Source: Acanthamoeba sp. SK_2022b (lineage: Eukaryota; Discosea; Longamoebia; Acanthamoebidae). Taken from it: a stretch of 64,000 bases of DNA. Under the pieces are notes generated by a model that was not told the origin of the DNA, made no database searches, and was given only the letters and a program-made list of their open reading frames with translations. Location: the NCBI GenBank assembly GCA_027943245.1, contig JANDJZ010000023.1, forward strand, positions 160,169-224,168. Direction: 5' to 3'. This document shows, in pieces, positions 27,386 through 38,091 of the stretch. Each line of letters begins with the position of its first letter. The stretch's first letter is position 1. A program made the position numbers and the translations under genes.

Positions 27386-30162
27386 TAACCCTTCGGTTCG
27401 TAGGCCTTGGATAGGTCAAACATGTCTCTGTCGTTGTTCTGTGGCAGTTCTCGCAGGAAGGCCGCGATGTGGTCCACGTATTCAAAGTTGTAGGCGATTT
27501 GCTGGTATTGTTGAATTTCCTGCACGACGCTCATTAGCTGGGCGATTGCAGTTGGGGGGGGGGGGATTTAGAGACACGACATACCGCGATGATGTTGTAC
27601 ATTAGCTCCCACTTGCCAAAGTTGACAAGTCCGTTGATCTCGTCCGGATTGGCGTCGTCGGAGAAGGTCAGGTCTGTCAAATATACACCACTGGCACCGG
27701 CACACATCAAACCGACCGGAGGAGGAGGAGCAAAGGCAACAACCACACCTCAGTACACGACGGGAGGAGGCCTGCACGAAGATAGGAGCGCGTACAGGAA
27801 AGGAATACAGGGAGGGTCCACGCTGTGTAGTGCCGTCCGGTAGTTCAGGAACGACTGATTGTTGGACATCAACTGGTCCAGGGATTGTAGAGTCTGTGTG
27901 TGACGGAAGAGAAACGTCAGAAACGTCCCAGCGCTGGGCCGAGAACTGCGTGGTTTACCTTGATGGTTTGGGGCGACAGGCCCTCGCGCGTGTGCCTGAG
28001 CCGATAGATGGGAGCGGTGTTGAGGCCAGCAATCACAGCCATGAGCGAGTTGAAGTTGTTCATCTTTCGGAGATGCTGTGACACACGACACGCGATACCC
28101 ACAAACGCACATCATGTACAACAGTGCTCCCTGATCAGTTGACCGCACCGAGAAAAACTCCCCCGAGCACACGTCGGGAGGGGACAAACAAGTGTGCGTG
28201 TGTGCGTGAGAGAGAGAGAGAGACGTACGTCGGCGATGTTTATGAGCTTGGTGAGCACGCGGATGCGTTCCTTGAGCGTGGGCTGCCACAGGACGCACGA
28301 GGCGACCCACATGGAAATGGACGTGGAGCGGCCGATGAGCCTGAGCACGTTGGGCGATCGGTGCTTTAGCTTCGGCGTATTCCACGCCTGATTTAAGAGC
28401 TCCACGGGCTAGAGAGGCGGATAACGTCACGTCAGACCAACGTAATCCCGACATACAATAACAACATTTTTCTGTAGACGCTATTTTTTTTAATGAATAA
28501 TAATAATAATATAAAAAAAACAAACAAACAAACAGCCGACCATTACGTGGGACAGTACCTTGATGGTGGAGTAAATGTCGAAATCGACCAGCGTGAGTTG
28601 TCGGGCGACCTGGATTTCATCAAACACGGACAGGAGTCGAGCCGGGGACAGAGGAATCTGACGTACGACGCCAACGGCGGTGAGGCGGGGAGCATTAACA
28701 GGGAAATCGGAGGAGGAGGAGGAGGAGGCATGTTTTCACAGTGGACCTACCTTGGGCTCGATCTTCATTTCGATGAGTCCCTGCTGGACGATCTGTTGTG
28801 TGTTGGGGTTCTTTTTCTGTGGAATGGAATGCCCCCGTTCCGCGTTGAAAGAGGAGAGTGAGCAAGCCAGAACGAATGGCATGAGCCCAACCCACTCCCC
28901 CCACCACTCTGTCCATTGGCCGGTGATCCCACGCACCTTATTGATGAGCTCGCTGATCTTGTCTCCGTATTTGGAGTATCCGGCGTTGTTGCGGAGTTTG
29001 GTTTCCACAAAGTTCTCCAGCATCGTGAGCTCCTCGGTAGAGCATTCGCCAATGTGAGCCTGTCCCCCCAGTGAGCGCACGTTCGTGTGGGGCACACAGC
29101 ACGGGAACAGGTGGGGGGGGGGGGTGGCAAGGAAAAGGAGGATCAGCAGCGACGGTACCTCGGACCAGAGTCGCAACACATTGCAGACTCGCAGCTGGAC
29201 GGGAAGCTCTTCGGCGGTGAGATGGGCGGGCACTTCAAACCGTTGAAGAAGTTTCGTGATGATCTGCTTGGGGGTGCAGAAGGAGCGGTAGGTCGTGATG
29301 AACGTCTTCACCATGCGCATGTCTGCAGGTCATTGCGAAGAAAGGAGGAGACGATTTTTGTCAGCTACGGTGGCGGAGGGAGGGGGCGCACGCAGGTAGG
29401 CCTACCAGGAGCAGCGGGCGAGGTGAGCTTTTCGATGAGCTTGTTCAGAGAGGCGGCGCGAAGCCGGCCCTGCTCGTTGAGGATGATGTTGGCGGGGCTG
29501 TCCGGGGGCTCTTGCCAAACATCGACGTCCTCTCCGTTATCCTCTGTCGCCACGCGCGCGCGTGCAGGGTTCAGTAAGTATGACAGCACACACGCCACAC
29601 CACCGACATCACATCATACACACGTGAGCAGCGTACTGTTGCTGTCGGCCTGCCCGCATGCGGGCGGCTCGGGCTGAGGCGGGAGCGACAGCTCATCCAT
29701 GACCTTGCGGGCCAGGGTGATGTTCTCGTCGGCGACGACGGGGGATTTGGAGCCGAGATTGGTGAGGCCCACACGGGAGAGGAAGTCGGTGATGGCCACG
29801 ATCTGGAGGATGGCCGCTCGGAGGTTCTCGTAGACTGGCGAAGATTTGGCGGCGCGCTCCTTCTCGGAGAAGATGCTCTTGGTCTCCTCGATGTAGTTGG
29901 CGAGGGCCTCTTTGAGCGTCGCTACTGCGTCGATGAAGAGCTGCCGAAAGTTCTCGTAGGCGAGTATGAGATCGTCGTTGGCCGCCTCCAACACCGCGGC
30001 CGACAGCTGGCTCACCGTCACTGCCGTCACCTTGGCCGCATTCACGATCTCCTCGCCTTCGCCTGACTCGCGCAACCACAGCAGCTTGGTCGACGCCGCC
30101 GCGGCTGCCCGCACCGCTCCTGTTTTGCCACGTTCAGCAATAGATAAGTACAAAGCACGCGC

Positions 30163-30222
<60 letters not shown>

Positions 30223-31588
30223 CCGCGTGGTGCGTGAGGTTAGACTCACCAAGGATTTCTTGCTTGCGGGCCGCGGAGACAAAGTTGTCGCCGACGATGG
30301 TGGCCTGAGCGGTGACGAGCTGCATGGTGGACTGCTTGACGGTGGTGACGGCGGCCTGCAGCTTCTTCTCGGCCTCGGGGAGGTGTGCGATGAGCTGCGG
30401 AGGAGGAGTGCCATCCTTGATGCTGTCGATGGCGAGCATCAGGGCATCGCGCACCGTGCGCGTGGCCTGCAGCACCTGCTTGAACAGATCGCGTCCTGCG
30501 AGCTCGATAGTGACGGCCTTGCAGCAGTTGACGAGGAACGACGTCGAGTTGGCAACGGCGGCCGCCATGTTGAATAGCTCCACCAACGACCCCGGCGACT
30601 GATCGCGCGCGGTCTCGCGAAGACGCTCCAAGAAGTCTTCGTTGGCCTTGTTGAGGTTCTCCTGGGCGAGCACCAGCTGATTGTTGAGTGTGTAGGCACG
30701 CGCCGAGGCTTCGTCCTTCTTGGGCCGTGCCTCGACGGTGCGCGAGGCCGACTTGGAGATGACAATGAGCTGCTTGTTGGCACCGGCCAGCTTCTTGAAG
30801 ACGGGTATGACCTTGATCAGGAACGGGTCGGAGGAGTCGGCCAGGATCTCCGAAATAGAGTCCTCTCGCGCCAGCTTGGCCGAGGTGAGCGGCGACCTCG
30901 CGGAGGAGCTCGTCGAGAGATTGATGAGCGCCTCACTCGCCCCCAACACGGCCGATTGCGGTGATGCAAGAGTAGAAGCGGGCAAGGAGGAAGAGGAGGG
31001 GCTCGTAGGAGGCGATTTATCCTTGGCGCCTTTCTCCTTGACGCCTGGCTGGCGCTGAAGACCCAGCGAAAATCGTTTCTGTTGCGATTGGGCTGGATTC
31101 GTGGGCATGAGAAATTTGTTCACGAGTGACTTCTCCCCCATTGTCCCAGAGCTGGGTGTGGGGGGAGGAGATTCTGAAGAAGGGGGCGAGGTGAGGTTGC
31201 CCTCATCGGCGATTGGAGGAGAGGCCATGGTGGGAGGAACAGCGCCGGAGCTGACGGGGGCGGATGGAGGAATGGGGGCGGGAGAAGAAACGGCTGCGGA
31301 TGGAGGAGCGGCACTGGGCTTTGTAGATGCGGGAATGGGAGGCAGTGCCGTGGTAGCCTTGCGTGGCGGTCGAGGAGGCTTGTGAAATTTGATGGCCGAC
31401 CCGTTTCCCGCTGGTAAATGCAGATCCAAATAAGCAGATGAAAAATGAGGTAAAGTTTGCGCGCGGTTTCTCAATTACACGAAAATGAGCTGATGCTAGT
31501 TGGCAAGAAGGGGAAGGAACAAAACTGCAGGTGGCACAGGTGGCAGAGATTAGAGGGGGCACGTACCTGTGACGGGCCTTGAATCCAT
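27273..31588 (-). CDS. Ras-family guanine nucleotide exchange factor with helical-bundle N-terminal half
   Basis: Exon 1 is short: ATG at 31588, MDSRPVT, joining after an intron to AGNGSAIKFHKPPRPPRKAT. A Pro/Ser-rich disordered region follows (31400-30900). A long alpha-helical region (30880 to 29690) includes KKLAGANKQLIVISKSASRT, AQENLNKANEDFLERLRETA, NMAAAVANSTSFLVNCCKAV and ATRTVRDALMLAIDSIKDG; its composition and spacing recall talin/HIP1 or vinculin-type bundles. Then come the RasGEFN domain (MVKTFITTYRSFCTPKQIIT, about 29310) and the CDC25 catalytic domain: ARQLTLVDFDIYSTIK/PVELLNQAW (28570-28400), LKERIRVLTKLINIAD (about 28250), NNFNSLMAVIAGLNTAPIYR (about 28050), GVYLTDLTF and LVNFGKWELMYNIIAV (about 27620-27690). 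The end is AYEPKG/AAKSDIA with TAA at 27273. It should load GTP on a Ras/Rap-type GTPase at membranes. Confidence 0.9.
27353..27386. repeat. (GA)n microsatellite in RasGEF intron
   Basis: GA-rich run in the last intron of the RasGEF gene. Confidence 0.9.
30164..30220. repeat. (TG)n microsatellite in RasGEF intron
   Basis: 28 TG units; CA on the coding strand, inside the intron between the AARKQEILG exon and the GAVRAAAAASTKLLWLRESG exon. Confidence 0.95.
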
Positions 31589-31848
31589 TTGTCCTTTTTT
31601 TTTTGGGTCTTGCCGTGCTCCCTTGGAGAAGTCCCTTCTTCAGGAGCAACGAAGACAGTTCACGCCCTCTGGCAGTTTGCTTCTTCACGACCACTCAGCA
31701 CCCTCGTATTGCGTTCGCCCCCACTAAATGTAAACGTCGACAGCGCTGTGCCCCTCCTCCGTTTTGGTTCACAGACCACGAGAGAGCAATTAATTTGTAC
31801 GCCGGGAATAGGGTTGGCTATCACACAGGGAAGCTGTTTCGGCTCTGG

Positions 31849-34800
31849 CTAGAAGAGGAGGGTGGCGTTGGTATGCTCACGCAAGGCTTTGTAGAGGGTA
31901 GTGACCTGATCTGCGAGTCGCCGCAGGCGATCATTTGTTTCCGTTAACGACTGGTGCCTGTGGTGTGGTGTGTTTTGCGGTGAGTTGTTCCGTCGTGCGG
32001 GCCGCGTGTGGGCGTCGTCGACGGAGCGGGGTGCGCACCCTGCGCCAGGCGGCTGGGCATCTCGCAGCAGCTGGAGTTCCCGCACGACAAGCAGTAGCTC
32101 GCGTTCGACTTCGGCCTGTAGCGTTTGGTAGAGCATCTGGGCCTTCTTGAGGGAGATATCCCGGTAGGTTCGCGCCCAAACCGAAGCCTGCAAGCGTTCT
32201 GGCGATGCGCACCCCTCGTTTCCCCGATCCTGCGCGTCCAACACGCGCGAAAGCAGCGCGGCGCGCAGAAGCGGCGCCAGCCCAGACGCACAGCCTATGG
32301 TCAGCACGAAGGCGGGAAGCGAAGAGGCCTCGTTGATGGCAACTATTCCACAGGGCGATCGGCACACCGCGCAGCAGTGAGTACATCAAATCGGCAGTTC
32401 GAGCTAGAAACACGTGACCAACCAGGAGGAGCAACCTTTGCGAAGTGAAAGGGTGGCCTGCTTGGCACGAATGGATACGGTGTCGCCCTGGAAGGTCACC
32501 AGGGTCGCCCTGGTACGCGAAGTCGCTTTGGGGGAGGGGAGAATCATCAATTCCGGTCCTTCTGGTAGCCTGCAGGACATCGGGCGACCCACCTTTCCTG
32601 ACATCTTCCCCTTCGGCGCGCTCCTCTCGCTTACCATGCCCGATGAGGGAGGAGAGTAGTTCCACCAGGGTCATGTCCTCCGCAGCGGTTGACGGGCCTG
32701 TCGCCTGCGTTGGCCGTGGCGGGGGCTGAAGGGTGATGGAGAACGACGTCCGCTGTGTGCCGGTCGAAACCTGGTCTTCGTCTACCACCTTGACGCACAA
32801 CTGCCACGCCACGCCCACACGCTTCGCATGAACATGTAGTAAGGGAAAATGCGTGAGAAGGGATCAACCTTTGCCTTCGCGTGCTTGGCCTTGGCACTGA
32901 CAGAGGGAGGACAGAACAAATGGAACACGTCGAACCCGCTGCTGAAGAGCGACAAGCCAACACCTTGACCTGGTGCATCAGGGCAAGAGCGTCAACGTTG
33001 TAACAACGTTATATAACCTTCGCCTCCGCTCTATTCGGCCGCGTTTGGGAGGAGCGGTTACCATGCGAGACACCAGGAGGAGCGAATCGAGCACAGAGTA
33101 GCACGTCGATTTGGACGGGGGCGAAGGAGGGCACGGTCACTGGGACCCGCATCGACCAGGACCCACCCTGTTGGTGCACGCGACGCCAAGCGTGTCAACC
33201 CACGCTTTCGAGCGAAATTGGTCCACGGGGAGGGGGCAGGCCTGTTGTACTTTGTGCAGCTGGTCGAGAGGGAAGGCCTGCGAGAACGTCTCGGCGTCGC
33301 CTGCGGCGCTGTGGCTTCGCACAAGCAGCACGACTGGTGCACAACCAGAGCGTGTCAGTGATTTTTGTGCAACCGCATCGCCAACAACTCCCCCCCCCCC
33401 TTCCATAGTCACGTACGACTCCAGCGGGATGTACAAAGATCGAAGTCAGTTCGGTTGGCCAGCGTTATCTTTGCCTGATGGTGGTTTGGAAGAAGAAATT
33501 CAGTTCTCTCCTTTCTGCGCACAGGGCTGCCGCCAAGGTACCATAACGGCATGAGGACTCGCGGCAGAGGTCAACGTGTATGGGTCAACGCTCAGCTTCA
33601 CATCGCATTCCATTCCGAGGGCTGAATCGTGTTTTCGACCAAGTCGCCCACCATCAGAGAGGAGCCGCATGCGTGGGATGAGGTGGGAAGAGGGTACCGC
33701 CCTCGGGAGCGTAGGGAATGACACTGCGCAACGCAGGATCCTCTCCTCTCTGCCAGAACGTGTGTTCGGACACGAGATAGATCGAGCTGTTGAGCGCTGC
33801 TATCTCACGGTTGAGCTTGGCCTCCTCTTCGTCGAACGTTTGCTGCTGCACCGACAGCCCGTCGATTTCCTGCACGCCGAACAAGGCCACCAACGTCACG
33901 CATCTGCCGGCGGCTAGCGAGCTTGATTGGGGGGGGGGTGAGCACCTCGAGCAGCTGCTTGACGCGCTGGCTGCCGCGCCTGGACTCAAAGGATGCCGTT
34001 TCCTGCATTTGGGCATCCAGTTCCCTGTTCACCTCCGCTTAGGTCACGAGTCTCCCACGGGCTCGCTCCGCGGTTTGTGTCGTACCGTAAGGTGGGCATG
34101 TCGAAGTGAAGGAGCTTCCCGGCGAAGCTAAGCGCGGTCACACGGTGCTGAACGGTTGCGAGGAGGTGCTGGGTCAGTCATGGGTCCATAGGCCTAGGAG
34201 CAGCAGCGGGGAGGGAGAGCTCTCAAAGGGCCGCACCCGAACCGGGATCCCACGGCCGGGCTTGCGCGATGCGGTGATCGAGGGAGGCACCGGCTTTGGC
34301 ATGCATAGCACGTCCATGCAACCGACCGTACCCTCGACCGGGAAAGCATGCGGGAAGAAACTGAAGGGCATCCCTCGACGCGTGCTAACCACCCCTGTCC
34401 CACGCCAAGGCCCAGCTTGATTAGGTCAGGCGATGCCGGTGACCGCGTGCGTGGTCGAGGGAGAAATATGGGAAGCGCGCACTCGGGTTGGGGGCGGTGT
34501 CGTCATCGCCATCGAGGTCGGCGTCCCGTTCAAACGTGGCCTCGCCCTCGTCTCTCTCCAGGAGGGAAGAGGCGTAGAGCTTGCGCGACGAGATGAACAG
34601 GAAGTACCTGTCGGTCGTCATCGATTGCGTGATGGGCATCGACGCGTGAAACTCGCGGCACTCCAACTCCGCATTGTCGTTCACCAGGCACACCAGTACC
34701 CGCCCCGCTCGCCTAAACAGCGACGTCACTGTGAGTGAAGTTGCTAGCTACAGCACTCAACAGTTAGAACACCAAACGTACCCGCTCACCAGGAACATAT

Positions 34801-36369
34801 CGTCTCCCGACACCGCAATCCTTTCGATGGGCTCCTGGACAAGGAGAAATCACAACGGTCAACACTTTGAAGCTCTGATAGCGAAGGCGCGCGCACACAG
34901 TAGTAGCGGGTGGGCCACCACCTTCGTCTCGAACAAAATGCGGGCTCGCGAGAGCGAGGGCGTGGAGATCAGGAGAGGCACGAAGCGCACGGTGCCATCG
35001 TCGTCGCCGTGTACCATCACGGGCCGGTTGAGTGCCGCCACCTCCTGCCCGAACAGGGCCGTGAAGAGTGGCCTGGAATTTCCCAACGACGAAGGTTTAG
35101 CCGGGTGCAAGCCCCCCCCCCCAAACACCAGCGTGGTGACGATTGAAGGAACCTGAGCAGTCGGATAGCGGATCCCTGTTCCTTGCTGTCTCTCCCTCGC
35201 ACATCCGAGCTTGAGCGTGGCGCTGTTCAGTAGCGAGCGAGATGGAGCTGAGGCCACAGCGCAGACAGCCCCACGGCGTCGAGCAAAGAGCCGTACCCAA
35301 GATGGCCATCGAAGCTGTCTTCTTGCCGCGGAGCCCCGGATAGGCGCAGATCTGCCTGCCCCACTCTCCCCCCTCTGCCACTACATCTCGACCGTCGTCT
35401 TCCTCCTCCACTTCCATCGGGCCGTTGGCCGCCCTTCCTCTTGAGCCGGTGCTGTACAACGCAACCCCGATGACGGGGCTGCTGACCAACACGCCGTACC
35501 GGGTGTTCATCACAAAATCCGCTCTGGGCTGGTGGTCGATTGGAAGACGCGGCGGTGAGGCATTGTTGGTTTCGCCCAGCTCGGGGAGTGCGCACGCACT
35601 CACACGTACCAGGCTAACCAGCAGGAACGGAACGTGCGTCGCGCGGCCCAGCGTCAGTGGCAGATGCGGCGACGCGCGGCTCGCGAAGAAGGTCGCCGGA
35701 TCGCGACCATCCAGCGCAGCCGCGCGGCCTCTCCTGTGCGGCGCCAGAACCTCCGCATCTACGCTCGTGCGTGCTTTCTTGCGTGGCGACTCCTCGCCTT
35801 TCCCTTTCTCTTTCTCTCTACGCTCCGTTGTCCGCAAGGCGCCTTCATCACGGCCTGTGGGCGCAGTGGGGTTGACTCTGTGCCGTAGCAAGACCAACGA
35901 CGCAATGCATCACCGGTGGTGATGCGTCAGCCTATTTACCTTCGGACGATGACGCTGCAGCAGCATTGGGACGCACCTAGCGCTCCGGGTGGGCAGGACA
36001 AAGTAGCGGCTGCGCGGCACGGGCAGCACCCACACGTGCCCATCTGCCGAGACCACTGCGAGTGTCTCACCGTCCGGGGCAGGGCTCACGCACACCACCT
36101 CCGCCCCAAAGCGCCATATGTCCTGTGGGAAGATGCCAGCTCAGCGACAAAGCACTTGCAGAGTGAAAGGGGCGAGAGGCTGCCAGTACCAGTAGCTGCC
36201 CGTCCCCGCCAAAGAAGTGCAGCGTTGCTGGGGCAAGGCGAACTGCTGTCACAACTTCGGCGTCGGAGGCACCAGCGCTGTGGCCACGGCAGCAACACAA
36301 CAAGAGCGGACGACCAACCACGCGCCCCAAATGCGTTGTACGACCGCCGCGCAGCCCCCTCCCCTCCAT
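31849..36369 (-). CDS. FAAP100-like Fanconi anaemia core complex protein
   Basis: Start ATG 36369 (MEGRGLRGG), end TAG 31849-31851, with many introns, so exon joins are approximate. The first half looks like a beta-propeller: HFFGGDGQLLVL/DIWRFGAEVV and DGETLAVVSADGHVWVLPV (36000-36230). Blocks then align in order with vertebrate FAAP100 as I know it: PLFTALFGQEVAALNRPVMV with HGDDDGTVRFVPLL (35060-34980), ARILFETKVVAHPLL, RVLVCLVNDNAELECREFHA and RYFLFISSRKLYASSL (34720-34560), HRVTALSFAGKLLHFDMPTL (34150-34090), a coiled coil QRVKQLLEVL and VQQQTFDEEEAKLNREIAAL (34000-33790), MTLVELLSSLIGHG (about 32650) and a C-terminal coiled coil ARTYRDISLKKAQMLYQTLQ ending NDRLRRLADQVTTLYKALRE (32180-31850). 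FAAP100 scaffolds FANCB and FANCL for FANCD2 monoubiquitination in interstrand-crosslink repair. The match is by recalled pattern and order, not a computed alignment. Confidence 0.62.
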
Positions 36370-36527
36370 CTTTTTGATAATCTCTCTGAAAAATTACTAA
36401 GAAATGGAACAAAGAAAACGCAAGCAACAAGTCTTACCTGATTTAACAGCAGTTAAATTATTAGTGGGCACGACACAATGTACGCCTGCTCTCTTTTAGC
36501 GAGAGCACGTACAGAGCTACGCAAGCA
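36370..36527. promoter_or_regulatory. Divergent intergenic region
   Basis: 158 bp between the FAAP100-like ATG (-) and the 2H phosphoesterase ATG (+). AT-rich at 36380-36470, with AACAGCAGTTAAATTATTAG. Probably a shared promoter; no motif that I can name with confidence. Confidence 0.45.
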
Positions 36528-37890
36528 ATGGAAGTGGAAAGAGCTAAGATTTCGGCACACGACCCCAGACCGCCAGCGACGGTGCGCGAGGGTGAGGTGG
36601 CTGACCTTGAGCGCGCGAGCTTCTACTTTGCGCACAGCCATGGCAACTCGTGGACAAGCGTTCATCTCAAGGAAGAGTCTCTGCGAGCCACCTGCGACAT
36701 CAGCGAGCACGACGAGATACCCACGAGCGTCGTGACCCTCCTCGTGCCGCCTCCCTTCTACGCGCCTCTCCAGCACATCCGCACCCAGCTCAACGATAAC
36801 ATTCGCTGCGGCCCTCACATCACGCTGTACGGTCCTCCCTCTTCCCTCTTCCTCTTCTTTCTCTTTTGAATTGCGATGTCTGCTCTGTGCTCAACACATG
36901 CGCATGGCCACGCGACAGCGTGGACCCGTTCATGTCGGTGGAGGGTTTCGAGGCTGCGGCCCGTAGGATACGAGCGCGTCTGGCCGAGGTCGAGCCCTTC
37001 CGGGTCAGCCTGGAGCCGTTCGAGTACTTCAAACACAAGAACGCCTGCACGCTCTGGCTGCGTCCCGTGGACCAGGTGCCCGATGTGAACCCCGCGCCGT
37101 GCTCCCTTCCGTGAAGTTATCATGAGGCTCGCTGAGCTGGTGGCTCACACGCCTGTTGTGCCCTCATCGCGGGGGGTTATGGCGCGCCAGCCTGCCGGTT
37201 CACTAAAGCGGATGCAGGAGCGCATCATCAGCGCCCACCCGAAGCTGGACAGGGTTAACCGCCTCTCTGGGCTGGGCTTCCGGCCCCACATGTCGGTCGC
37301 CAAGTTCGCCGACAAGGTAGACCACAACGTTCCCGCCCCACTCTCCTTCTCCTGTGATGGCCGGTAGCGGACCATCATCTCCTCACCGTGGCCCGACTCC
37401 ACAGATGAAAATGTTCAAGTGGATGGAGGAGAACATCCACCTGTTTGGTGGGATCGAGTTCGAGGTGCGAGAGGTGCACATCATGAGCAGGCTGGGGCCC
37501 GACCCGGCCAAGTTCGAGGTGCGACACGTCATACCCCTCGGGCAGCCCAAGCTGCCTCCCTACTTCCCCGAGGTCCCCCTCCCACCCGAATCGTACGCCC
37601 CCCCCCTCTCCTCATCATTGGCTCGCTGGCTCAACTCGCTGCCCTCGCGAAGCCCATGGCTCAGCCAGGCGCGTCTGGAAAGCGTGCCGATCCGGTGGAC
37701 CGAGGACTCGATCGGCGAGACGCTGCGGGGGCGAGGCTTCGCGGTGCGCCGGGTGGCCATAGACCGCGCCCACGCCAGGGCCACCGTAGAGTTCACGTGC
37801 CGATCGGAGAAGCAGAGGGCCATCGCCTACGCCGCGACCCACCCACAACTGTTCGCCGTGCAAGGCAGCGCGCTCAAAAGCGTTTTTTGA
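36528..37890 (+). CDS. 2H phosphoesterase (LigT/2'-5' RNA ligase-like) with C-terminal extension
   Basis: Starts MEVERAKISAHDPRPPATVR at 36528 and ends ALKSVF at 37890. The two signature motifs of the 2H superfamily are present: CGPHITL (about 36812) and FRPHMSVAKF (about 37278), H-x-T/S each. Between them are FRVSLEPFEYFKHKNACTLW and LDRVNRLSGLGFRP, typical of this fold. At least three introns (after HITL, after WLRPVDQ and after AKFADK). The final 100 residues, WLNSLPSRSPWLSQARLES to the end, are an added domain with WTEDSIGETLRGRGFAVRRV and EFTCRSEKQRAIAYAATHP, which reads like a small alpha/beta RNA-binding fold. Members act on 2'-5' or cyclic phosphate nucleotides; substrate unknown here. 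The N-terminal 60 residues before the first HxT are also longer than in minimal members. Confidence 0.8.
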
Positions 37891-38091
37891 ACAAGCCACG
37901 GAGAGGCAGAGATGAAGTCTGCGGTGATCGTCGTCTTCTTCTGACCTCGCACAAGCCTTGTTGGCCTGCCGCCATCAAAACAACTAATCTTTCTGTACAA
38001 CAGCGAAGAGCGCAGGCTGTGGTCGTGGGCAGGTAGTGCAGGGGCCAAGAGGCAGCTGGTAGGCCCAGCAGGTCTCTCTATTCTCTCTCGC

